Assembly: GCA_900660155.1 (NCBI GenBank)
Contig: CABFPE010000246.1
Coordinates: 624,305 to 688,304 of the forward strand
Direction of reading: 5' to 3'
Length of the DNA stretch: 64,000 bases
From: Hofstenia miamia
Taxonomy: Eukaryota > Xenacoelomorpha > Acoela > Hofsteniidae
In this document: piece by piece, positions 48,200 to 58,238 of the stretch
Numbering within the stretch: position 1 is the stretch's first letter
Layout: each line of letters starts with the position of its first letter
Notes under the pieces: generated by a model
Told to the model about the DNA's origin: nothing
Database searches by the model: none
What the model saw: only the letters and a program-made list of their open reading frames with translations
Translations under genes and position numbers: made by a program

Positions 48200-50512
48200 A
48201 ATGAATTATAATTAATGATAATAATAAGATTCAAAGCAATTTATTGCTACAAGAAAAAGGTACAAAAAACTATAAACTACAAAACTACAAAAAGCTATAT
48301 ACAAATATAATAAATATATATAATATTAAAATGTGTGTGTGTGTGTGTTGTGTGTGTGTGCATTTTATACAAAATTTTCAAATGAATGTAGTGTATTATT
48401 GTCATTAAGTAGGCATTGTCTATTAAAGAGGAATGTTCGCAATTTTTTACTGAATTTCTTGTAATTTTTTTCAAATTTAATTTCCCTATGTAAGTTATTC
48501 CATAATTTAGTTGCTGTGTGGTGAAAACTATTAAAATATTTATCTACGCATAAAAATGTTTGAAACCGTTGATTTAATTTTATATACTGTTTTAAAAACA
48601 AAATTGCGGCTTTGACCAAATTTGAATTTAAATAATATTGATAACATATCAATTTGAATTTGATAATAAGGAGATAGTATTTTGTATTTTAATCGGTAAT
48701 CGGATGCATTGTCATGTTTTGTGCAAAATTGAGTATTTTAAGGGACCAATTAAAAGTTTTAGACATGAGGATGCGATGTTTTGAATTAATATTTGTAAAG
48801 AGGAATGAGCAATATTGAAAGTGTGAAACGCAGAGTGCATTTATTAATTGTTTGTGGTACGTATTTGAAATATTTCTGAGATGATAAAGATACCTAATTC
48901 TAGAAGCCATTTTTTAAAGTTTATTCATTAAAAATTGTTCGAAATTTAAATCATTGTCAATCTCAACACCTAAGTAATGTATTGATTCACTTTGTTTTAT
49001 TAGTACTTGATTTATATTTATTTCAATGATTTTGGTGAGATTTTTAAATGTTTTAGGCGAGAAAATTATAAATTGTGTTTTTCAATATTTACTTTCAATT
49101 AATTATTTGAGAAATACTTTGTTAAATGTTCGATGTCATTTTGGAGCATTAAAGGCATTTACATTAGTACCTATGAGACAGGTATTGTCCGCATATTGAT
49201 AAATATTAGTTTTTTATCTGTTTTGTTATATCATTTACGTAGATTGAGAATAGGATATGCCAAGAACTGTGCCCTGAAGTCCCCCATGGTTATTTGTAAT
49301 ATATTTTGATTTTGTTCCATTAAGTATAACTCGTTGCTGTTGATTTATAAGGAAGTTCATTATCAAATTTATATCTTTGTCATCAAAATTATAATGCATT
49401 AATTTGTCTTTCCATATGTCAAAGCTCATTGAGTTAAACTTTTTCCTCAAATCAAGAAGGGCAACTCAACTACATTTATTAGAAGCTAAATTCGATTTTA
49501 TTTGCTGTAATATTTACAAAATTGCATCTTGAGTGCTAAACCCATTATGGAAACCAAATTGTTTTTTTGAAAGAATATTTTCAGATATCAAATATGCATT
49601 TATTTGATTATTTAATAATTTTTCAAACAGTTTACTAAAGGGATGGCCAATGCAGATGGGCCTATAATTTTGTGTGTTTAGAAGATCGTCTTTTTTATGT
49701 ATAGGGCTTATGTCTGGTTTCCTAAATATATCAGGGAATTCATTATCAATAATATATTGGTTAAATGTGAATAGAAGATGTTCAGTAAAGATGTGAAAAT
49801 GGCGTTTAATAATAAAGATTTGAAGATTATAGGATCCAGTTGATTTATTTGAATCTAATTTTTTTATTATCATTTCTAGTTCATTTGCATTTACAAGTCT
49901 AAAAGAAAAGTATGATATTGCTGGGACTTTATTAATATTTGTCTTTCTCTTATATTGGGGAAAATTGAAATTGCCAAGTTCCTTAAATGTTGTATTTAGG
50001 TGGTCTATTATTTTTGTTTTTTCCGTTGTAATTTTGTTATCAATACTTAATTCATTAATGTCAGTTGAAATTCCTTTTCTTTTTCCCAAAATTTTATGAA
50101 TATATCGCCATTTTTTGTTTGTATTGCTTAGTTTATCGAAAAACCTTTTCTGTTTTAAGGCAGATTCTTTATTTCTTAATTGTTTAATTATCTTCTTTGA
50201 TTTTTCGTAATTTGTCAAATTAGTTGTTGTTGGCTCTGTTTTAGCGAGCCAATATCATGAGTCCGCCATCTCTACCTAATCCGTTTTTATGAAAATGTCA
50301 TAACAATGTCGGTGAGGATTAAACAAATTAGGATCAGTGTTATACTGTAACCAAGTTTCAGTAATTAAGAATATTGCGTTTTGTTCTATCTTATTTATTA
50401 AGCTTAGAAAGTTATTTCTGTTTGAAATTAGACTTCTAGAATTGAGATATACAATTTTATAGTTATTGCAGTAATTTTTTAGTTTTATTTCTATTTGCGA
50501 TTCTTCTAGAAT

Positions 50513-50539
50513 TGGTCCTCTGTTCAGTTTAATATCTCC
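50513..50539 (-). other. 2A-like motif remnant at the start of LINE ORF2
   Basis: In frame with the endonuclease start, LLLSGDIKLNRGP resembles the ribosome-skipping 2A consensus (GD-[VI]-E-x-NPGP). Here E is K and the first P is R, so it is probably non-functional. 2A-like sequences are reported at this position in APE-type LINEs of several animals. Confidence 0.5.
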
Positions 50540-50860
50540 TGAGAGCAGTAATCTTATGAAATAAAAATATTTATCGAGATTATTAGGAATAAACGCACTG
50601 AATTTAACTGATTATGCGTAGTATATTAAAAAAAGAATTAAACATACGATTTCAAGAAGATTGCAATTTGTTTTCTTATATATTTTAGAGCAAAACTTAA
50701 AGATTTGGTAGAAAATGAACTTACTGAATTTAAGTGTTGTTATGTAGTAGTGCTTAGTGGTTTTGTGTTGTGAGTTAAGAATGTCTGAGTGTATATAGTA
50801 TATAGCTACATTTTTTATAACAAAGATATGTTAAAATATACAAAATTAAAAGTACCTGTT

Positions 50861-51559
50861 TCATTTAGAATGATATGAAGGAGTAAGGAGAAGGATGCGA
50901 TGAGCGGTTACAGCTTTTGAATAGGAAACATTTGCTAGACGATGAAATAGATTGGAGATTTCATGGGGTCTGAAGTAGGATTGGAGATTGCGGATTATGT
51001 GAGCTAGACTTTGACGAGAAAGATGTTTTCCATCCCTAGCAAGAAGTTTGTCATTGATGTGACGAGGAGCATGTAAAAGGCCTTGGAAAAAAGGGTTCAC
51101 ATAGAAATTGTTCACAGATAGAGAGTGGATGACTCGGTTGAATTCTTGAATTATGAAGTTTCTTTGAAAATTGGAATCGTGACAGACAGGGGTGATTTCG
51201 AGAACGTAGATGACGCGAAGTGTAAATTGACGATGTACTTCTGAAATTAGCCTGCTCAACTTAGATGTGAAAGACTGAGTGTCATTGGAGTTAAGACTAT
51301 ATATAAGATCACCGTTGATTATGATGGAGTTGATGTGAGTTTTGGGATATAAAGAGATTTTGTCAGAGAGCTTCTTTGTGTTCTGGCCTGGATATGAGTG
51401 GATTGTAGTCGTCTGATTTGGAAGAAGATTTTGAGAACGAGCATACTTCTGAATACTACCGCCAATTAGAAATGTAGTAGTGTTAGGTTTAATTGATTTG
51501 ACATAGTTGGATTTTGACTTCGGTTTTGGTAATTGGGAAGTTTCCTTCAATTGTGACAT
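50861..51559 (-). CDS. LINE ORF1 protein with SGNH/GDSL-esterase-like domain
   Basis: An intact frame of 232 codons. The N-terminus is basic and proline-rich (KETSQLPKPKSKSNYVKS). It is followed by an SGNH-hydrolase pattern: block I TTFLIGGSIQKYA (GGS in place of GDS), a SYPGQNTKKLSDKI stretch, block III INSIIINGDLIYSL (in place of the usual GxND), and block V ARDGKHLSRQSL with the D..H pair. Such esterase domains occur in ORF1 of CR1-type LINEs; their role may be membrane or lipid association during ribonucleoprotein transport. This ORF1 is better preserved than the rest of the element. Confidence 0.7.
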   Translation of the reverse strand: MSQLKETSQLPKPKSKSNYVKSIKPNTTTFLIGGSIQKYARSQNLLPNQTTTIHSYPGQNTKKLSDKISLYPKTHINSIIINGDLIYSLNSNDTQSFTSKLSRLISEVHRQFTLRVIYVLEITPVCHDSNFQRNFIIQEFNRVIHSLSVNNFYVNPFFQGLLHAPRHINDKLLARDGKHLSRQSLAHIIRNLQSYFRPHEISNLFHRLANVSYSKAVTAHRILLLTPSYHSK

Positions 51560-51590
51560 AATCTATCAAAACTATCATGATTGGTCAAGA

Positions 51591-51989
51591 TGAGAGAAAA
51601 AGAATGAGGAAACAAAGACTAAAATTATTATTGATTATAATGATTAAATTGTAAATCATGATAGGATTGATTATTTTCACTTTGTAAATGTTTTGTGCAA
51701 TTAATACTTAAAATTATACTCGACGGTATTTTGACAAAACAAAAGATGGTCAAACAGCATAGTCAAATTAAAGCTGACGTTGCGTAAAATTAGCAGAAAT
51801 ATTAAAGCGAGGGAAAAACTGTCAACAAGAAAGATTAGCAGGTACTTGTCGAGTATTTAGTTGTTTATCACCAAGTGCTATAAATATAATGAATCGGATG
51901 TAATTAATGATGAGCAAATCTACTTTGGATTCATTTTCTTTTGTCAGGTTATTTTATATATTCTGATGGAAAGCTAAACGTCTACGAGC
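51591..51989. other. AT-rich DNA
   Basis: No feature recognised between the LINE and the GC-balanced block that follows. Confidence 0.4.
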
Positions 51990-52830
51990 TAGGGTAATTG
52001 TACGGTGGTTCCCACATTCGGTTAAAGGTATGCTGGAGCAGCCTCCTAATAGCTATTCCACAGCGGGGAGGGCGACAGCTGTAGTTACCTGGTGTGCTCT
52101 TAGGTTACAGATAAGTATAGGAGTTTTTTACCGTTATAGCTTTCCTGATTGTCATTGCTTGCCCGAACTTGTTATCGCAGCCTGTAGGTTTTACATGTCA
52201 AGTATTTCATTGATGAACTTAAGTTATTTATTACATTCATTATGCTACATGACGATTGAAGATTTAATAGTGTTTATATTCAGACGGTTATTACAATTGT
52301 ATTTCTATATCCTATTACAAATGGTTTATTTAATAGTCATTACATGTTGCTCAATGTTTTATATGGTAGACCTCTGGCCGACTTCTCGTTACCGTTTTCT
52401 GCTGACTGCGTTGATTGTTTACATGTATCCAGGGCTGTTATATATTTCTATATATGTAGGGTTATTACATGTAGGGCCTCATAACAAGCTATCACAGCAG
52501 CACGGTTGCGCCACTTCCTTTATTGCATTAGTCCGTAATAACAAAAACAATCAATGCACTAAATTCTCAAGTAGTTGCAAATCCCATCACACTGAGTTCG
52601 CTATCCACATTACCATTCCATTATTGTTCTCTACATCGCAGTGGCAGTTCCATTGTTAAGATGCAGCTGGCGGATGTGTTCCTGGATATGCACGTCTACT
52701 TCTAAGTGTCGATCCTCTCTTCTAGTATCTCTGCTTTATCTAAATAAGTTTGGTGAATTAGGTAGCTACAAAGGCTCCTGCATATTAAATAAGTTCAATA
52801 AACCACACACTTATAGTAAAGGAGAGAAGT
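51990..52830 (+). repeat. GC-balanced block, possible solo LTR
   Basis: Base composition differs sharply from the surroundings. An open frame (52030-52659, 209 codons) is very hydrophobic and Cys-rich but has no family features and is probably incidental. The 3' part has TTAAATAAGTTCAATAAACCAC, an AATAAA-type signal near the end as in LTRs, and TGTACGGTGGTTCCC at about 52009 could be the TG end. I found no second copy or clear target duplication. Confidence 0.3.
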
Positions 52831-52989
52831 CGGAAAAGTGTCAACTTCGCTTCATGTTTAATCTAAGAAAAGTAATAGTTTTCTCTAAGTATTGCCATCA
52901 CAGCGAGTTGGCATGATTCTACAAAATGATGAATATTGACCTGTTTCTGAAAATTTAATCGGGAAAGAAATTTGTATATTTATTTCTAG

Positions 52990-53615
52990 CACTGCCACCT
53001 GAATGTGGTTTCCTTTCTCTTAACCGACCAACAACATATAGTTCTCATTTGGGAATTATTCCTCTCAAAATATTATGATTACTATTGTTCGTTATTTTGT
53101 CATATAGCTTGTTATTCTTGTCCAAAATAATTCTTTCATTGGATATAAGATCGCAATAATCCCAATTTTTGTGATTTGCGTTGGAGGAGATCACACACTC
53201 GTATTAAATAGCTTTTATGAGGGGAAATCATTGTTCTATGCAAATAATTCAAGTTTTCAAAGATATAATTTAATTCATCTTGAGTTGGAGGTATATTAAT
53301 GAAGAAACATTTTTCTCAAGTTCATTAAAGTGTTCATCAAATCTGAGGTCATAGGACAAGATCACTCTGAGAAGTACCTCATTGCTTTTTTGCTGAATTC
53401 CATAATTTTTACAATTTTATCTCCTTTTCGAAGTTGAATACAGAACTCTAAAGTTTTTTTGTATTGAAAAACATATTATTCAAACTGCACCAAGACATAA
53501 GTTCTTTAATAATTGTTTCAGCTTGATCAGGGTATGCATAGAAACCAGGAATAATGCTATTGATATCATCTGCATATTGAACGCAAAAGTGCAATTCACA
53601 CGCAAAAAAATATTA
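52990..53615 (-). mobile_element. LINE fragment (RT active-site region)
   Basis: On the minus strand: HFCVQYADDINSIIPGFYAY then PDQAETIIKELMSWCSLNNM, the YADD catalytic motif and following block of a non-LTR reverse transcriptase. Downstream are relics such as PPTQDELNYIFENLNYLH. Several stops interrupt it. It differs from the CR1-like copy at 48200-51590. It begins only about 20 bases after the donor of the second GPCR exon. Confidence 0.75.
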
Positions 53616-53637
53616 GATAACACTAAAAAAATCTTAC

Positions 53638-55300
53638 ATAGTATTCAGGGATATTGATGATGAAGCTTAATATCCAAGAGAGTAGCATAAGGAAAGAAAC
53701 GAATTTCCTTGAAAAGGCTTTGAATTTAAATGGAAAGTTGAGCAGTAAGAATCTTTCTAGAGCAAAAAACATAAGTGACAGATTGCTTACACTAAAATGA
53801 GCCCAATAGAATTTTAAATTCCTCAGCAATTCAATAAAATAATTTACATTTAAGTTAAAATTATTTGTAATGTACGTGCCATCCATAAACTCATTTGGGC
53901 AAGAATACCAACCGTCTGCCAAATAAAATTGTGTTTTAGTCGTTCAGAAACATATAATTTTTTGAAAATTGAGAATTTTCCTTCATTTGAAGCTTTTTTA
54001 AGTCATGTCAGCGATCATTTACTTTTAATGTGCATATGGTGCTAATGCATTTAAAAAACTCAAAAAAGTTGTTTACAGATCTTTGCTACATAAAAAATGA
54101 GCAAATCGAAAAAAGTGGAGGGGAAATTTCAATGTTTACTCATTTTTAAAAAATATCGTGCGGTGTTCAGTTTTTCTGTTGAAATAGGAAGCCTAAGGTA
54201 GTTTATAGTAAGTTTACATCTTAATGACTCAGTATTTAATAAAATATATTAAAATGATAAATAACATTTACGTAGACTGAATTCGCGAGTTTCCACTAAC
54301 CTGTAAGTGAAGTGGCTGAGAAAACAAAAAAGTTGACAGTATTCTACTTTTCCTGCTGTCACGTAAAATACGTAGTTCCAATAAATGCCAACACCTAAAC
54401 AAATGTATGGTACAAAAATAACCAGAAAATGTTTTATTAATAAGAAAGAATAGAGAGTACCGTTGAGTAAGTCCTTGCAAATGAACTAGCAGTTAAATAG
54501 AATGCCTTACTGTAAGAAAAACTGGAAGCATTGCGGCATGTACACACCTATTAGTATTTATTTGTATTATTTGTCCAAATAGTATTGCAGTGTCTGATGT
54601 AATCAAAAGTATAATTTGTTGGGAGAAAATTCAGATATTTAGAAAAACTTAGTTTTCGCATTACCTACTATGTATACAATCTGGCAATCTAGGACTGTTG
54701 TAATCCAGAGGCTAAGGAACAGGGATTGCGGAGAGGGCTAAAGCTCCCCTCCCCAATTGCACTTATTTTTTGCATAAAATCTTTTTAAATTTAAGCTCTG
54801 TATTGGAAAGACATCAGCTCAGCCAATCCAAAAATAATATTGTTCATTAGCTCCTGCTGTAATCACTAAATTTTTTTGTTGATGTAGAACATTGAGGCGC
54901 TTCATGCGCAAAACTGAAAGCTATAGCGCCTACATGGTTTCAAGTATTTTGATTTCCTTCTATATTAAAAATAGTTAAAGTTTGTTGCAAATACACATAT
55001 TACAGATATTTCAAAACGTCCAGGCAGTCTGTGATTTAAGCTAATAATTTGAAAATAAGCATAAAGAAACTCACTTATTCCAGATCCTATGTCGGCAATA
55101 AGAATGTTAATAATATATGTGACGAACGCAAATGTTAGAAACTTAGGGCTAAGAAGAATTATAACTGCAAAAATGTTGCTGAAAATACCAAAGACTCCAT
55201 AGAATAGGTTAACATAGGAATTGATAGCTGTGAACATCAGCCATGGAACTTCTTCTGTGAAATTCGACATTTGAATTAAATTATAGATTTTGAAAAACAT
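53638..55300 (-). CDS. Rhodopsin-type G protein-coupled receptor, first two exons (TM1-TM4)
   Basis: Exon 1 is 55300-54997 and exon 2 is 53915-53638; donor ATAT|GTGTAT and acceptor TTATTTGGCAG keep the frame (194 codons together). The alternative start is the second Met (MSNFTEE), with a possible N-glycosylation site NFT. TM1 has GIFSNIFAVIILL (the conserved N1.50). TM2 has NILIADIGSG (N-L-x-x-x-D type, D2.50). A Cys lies before TM3, the ERF motif (FFALERFLLLNFP) is the E/DRY equivalent, and TM4 has LSWILSFIINIPE (W4.50). Exon 2 ends at a perfect donor (TAC TAT|GTAAGA). No TM5-TM7 exons were found; a LINE fragment follows directly, so the rest lies beyond a long intron, is misassembled, or is lost. 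The ligand cannot be told. Confidence 0.7.
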
Positions 55301-55869
55301 AGTTATTGTTTAACCAACCAATAGAATTAAGCATTAAATCATTGGCTTATCGGATTTTCTAGAAAGTATGGAAATGATTCACTTTTGCTAATAGATTTCA
55401 AAGACGTATCCTGAATTGCAGGCAAATTACATCAGTGCTTCTAGACTATTTTAGTCAGATATATTTTAACGTATAAAAACAATCCTATTTTACTTATTAT
55501 TTACTTGTTTTTTGACAGCTACCTGCGGATAAATTCAATTGGAAGTTTTTTCAGATAACTTTATAAATGTAAACGCACGAAAATCTATTTTTTTAAATCA
55601 AAGTGGCATAGTTTTAATTAATTCAATACAATAGGATACAATATTTTATTCTATGGAATTATACATATTTTAGCATATACATATAAAAGCACAATCCAAA
55701 ATTTTTCTTTTATAGTGAGATAATTAATTAAATCTAGTTGAAAGCTTTTCGAGAGCAGAATAATAGGAGGCTCTACATTATAATTATGATTATGCAGACA
55801 TTTTCAATCTTCTTTTACCATTAATGCTTGAATAGCTTAACAATGGAATGCCTACTAGAATCCATAAGT
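55301..55869. other. AT-rich DNA upstream of the GPCR exon
   Basis: No specific feature; may contain the receptor's 5' UTR or promoter. Confidence 0.35.
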
Positions 55870-56280
55870 GTTGTTCACGAATTTTGCAAATATTTGAAGT
55901 TTTTAAAATCCTCTCCATAATCTAAATTATTCCACAATTTAATTGATATGTGATGAAATCTATTATAATTTTTATCTAAACACAAAAATTTTGGCGATCG
56001 CCCAGTTAATTTAATTAAGGAAAAGGAGAGATGTTTGTAGAGATTTGAATTTAAATAAGATAGATAGCATATGCAGATGAATTTGGTAGAACGGAGATAA
56101 TATTTTATATTTATTACGATATACTGATGCTTCGTCATGCTTTTGTGCAAAGTTTAGAGTTTTTATACACCAATTAAATTTCTTTGATAGAAGCATACGA
56201 TGTTTCGAATTTAGGTTAGTTAAAAGAAAGGAACAGTATTGAAAATGAGACAAACAGAAAGCATGTATTAGTTGTTTATG
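55870..56280 (-). mobile_element. LINE fragment, second copy of the 48200-51590 family
   Basis: Minus-strand relics LSHFQYCSFLLTNLNSKHRM, FNWCIKTLNFAQKH and NRFHHISIKLWNNL align with FQYCSFLFTNINSKHRI, FNWSLKILNFAQN and NSFHHTATKLWNNL of the copy at 48365-48910. The coding sense shifts frame within the fragment. It is cut at its 5' side by a (TAA)n run at 56281-56300 that enters the gap. Confidence 0.8.
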
Positions 56281-56300
56281 TATAATAATAATAATAATAA

Positions 56301-57300
56301 NNNNNNNNNNNNNNNNNNNNNNNNNNNNNNNNNNNNNNNNNNNNNNNNNNNNNNNNNNNNNNNNNNNNNNNNNNNNNNNNNNNNNNNNNNNNNNNNNNNN
56401 NNNNNNNNNNNNNNNNNNNNNNNNNNNNNNNNNNNNNNNNNNNNNNNNNNNNNNNNNNNNNNNNNNNNNNNNNNNNNNNNNNNNNNNNNNNNNNNNNNNN
56501 NNNNNNNNNNNNNNNNNNNNNNNNNNNNNNNNNNNNNNNNNNNNNNNNNNNNNNNNNNNNNNNNNNNNNNNNNNNNNNNNNNNNNNNNNNNNNNNNNNNN
56601 NNNNNNNNNNNNNNNNNNNNNNNNNNNNNNNNNNNNNNNNNNNNNNNNNNNNNNNNNNNNNNNNNNNNNNNNNNNNNNNNNNNNNNNNNNNNNNNNNNNN
56701 NNNNNNNNNNNNNNNNNNNNNNNNNNNNNNNNNNNNNNNNNNNNNNNNNNNNNNNNNNNNNNNNNNNNNNNNNNNNNNNNNNNNNNNNNNNNNNNNNNNN
56801 NNNNNNNNNNNNNNNNNNNNNNNNNNNNNNNNNNNNNNNNNNNNNNNNNNNNNNNNNNNNNNNNNNNNNNNNNNNNNNNNNNNNNNNNNNNNNNNNNNNN
56901 NNNNNNNNNNNNNNNNNNNNNNNNNNNNNNNNNNNNNNNNNNNNNNNNNNNNNNNNNNNNNNNNNNNNNNNNNNNNNNNNNNNNNNNNNNNNNNNNNNNN
57001 NNNNNNNNNNNNNNNNNNNNNNNNNNNNNNNNNNNNNNNNNNNNNNNNNNNNNNNNNNNNNNNNNNNNNNNNNNNNNNNNNNNNNNNNNNNNNNNNNNNN
57101 NNNNNNNNNNNNNNNNNNNNNNNNNNNNNNNNNNNNNNNNNNNNNNNNNNNNNNNNNNNNNNNNNNNNNNNNNNNNNNNNNNNNNNNNNNNNNNNNNNNN
57201 NNNNNNNNNNNNNNNNNNNNNNNNNNNNNNNNNNNNNNNNNNNNNNNNNNNNNNNNNNNNNNNNNNNNNNNNNNNNNNNNNNNNNNNNNNNNNNNNNNNN
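56301..57300. other. Assembly gap of 1000 N
   Basis: Exactly 1000 undetermined bases, the usual size of an arbitrary scaffold gap. A (TAA)n run borders it on the left and an LTR of the Gypsy A family on the right. Confidence 0.98.
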
Positions 57301-57832
57301 ACATAGTGTGTTTTTTTAAGTGCATGTACAATTGATCAAATTAGTTCTTTTATTTCCTATACTGATATGTAGCCTTAAAGTGACCACAATATGGGCTCAC
57401 ATCTGTCAAGGAGCAAGTTATTGCCCCAGGCACAGTGGAGTTCCTCCCACATTATTGCCAGATCTTACAGTTTCATTATCATAAAATCAATACTGGATCT
57501 AAAAGGGTTAGCAGTATAATAAATGATAAAAGAGCAAATGTTATCCAGTGAGAATGAGATTTATTTGACAATTGCAACAATGAATTCCCAAATTTATACA
57601 GAGAAAAAGGTAAATATTTACTGTTTACAAAATTCACTTATTTCCCTCACAAATTAAATGAGCAATTCACACGTACTTTTAATCAAGGGGAAAATCAAAA
57701 CAAATTTGAAAACTAAGTTCAAAACACTGAAAATTAGTAAAAATCACTAAGTTAATAATGAAAATAGCACCGAATTAATTAAGAGAGTGCCAATAAGTAA
57801 AAATAAACAAAGGGCCCCTGAGTGACTCTACA
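57301..57832 (-). mobile_element. LTR of the Gypsy A family, inverted copy, running into the gap
   Basis: Its 5' end is at 57832 (TGTAGAGTC read on the minus strand), preceded by the same TTAT flank as the solo LTR at 34313. The 532 visible bases appear identical to 34313-34844. It is cut by the gap, so whether it is a solo LTR or the LTR of a longer element is unknown. Confidence 0.88.
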
Positions 57833-58238
57833 ATAAGAATTTATATTACTGATAGCCAAATCACTTAAATGATAACCATGTTTTTTTAGCAGTTGTAATC
57901 AAATCAGAGTACTTTGAATTTCAATTTCACTGAAATTTCAGAATTTGGAAAAAAAATTTTTTTCCTTATATAGGAATGACTAAATCTAAAAAAAACATAT
58001 TAATACTCTTTAAGGGAAATGAAGTTTCTGATACAAAATGCAAGTGTAAGGGCATTCTTGTTAGTGTAGCATAATCCAAGACACAATGCTGCTAAAAAGA
58101 GAAGATTAGATGATTAGTCAGAATTAAAGTCAAACTATTATTTATTGATTAAAAACAATTTAAATTTATTTATCATCATTATGTTTGTAATATGCAACTA
58201 AGAAATAATATAGCAAATCAGTACTTGTCTATAAATAA
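57833..58238. repeat. Inverted copy of 33897-34312
   Basis: Same sequence as 33897-34312 in inverted orientation, about 98% alike by eye. Similarity stops near 58238, where ordinary AT-rich sequence continues. Confidence 0.9.

Larger units (their letters stand above)
48200..51590 (-). mobile_element. CR1-like LINE with SGNH-esterase ORF1 (internally deleted)
   Basis: Order on the minus strand: ORF1 (51559-50861); start of ORF2 with a 2A-like motif and the N-terminal part of an APE endonuclease (about 50540-50280: KIVYLNSRSLISNRNNF, FLITETWL); a jump that removes most of the endonuclease; the linker and RT (50218 to about 49150: NYRPICIGHPFSKLFEKLLN, ILSKKQFGFHNGFSTQDAI, QYADN); ORF2 C-terminus (48910-48365: FQYCSFLFTN, HHTATKLWNNLHREI); a 3' UTR with a (TG)n tract at 48332-48360; tail TTATTATTATC. 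Stops and frameshifts break ORF2. An esterase-type ORF1 is known from CR1/L2 elements. The RT active site reads YADN instead of YADD. Confidence 0.85.

Noticed and set aside
52030-52659. 209-codon open frame, very hydrophobic, as a possible membrane protein gene
   Set aside because: No family pattern, no splice context, irregular Cys and Tyr content, and it lies in a block with LTR-like composition. Kept only as part of an unclassified repeat.
56272-57331. Long frames across the N gap on both strands
   Set aside because: They consist of undetermined bases.
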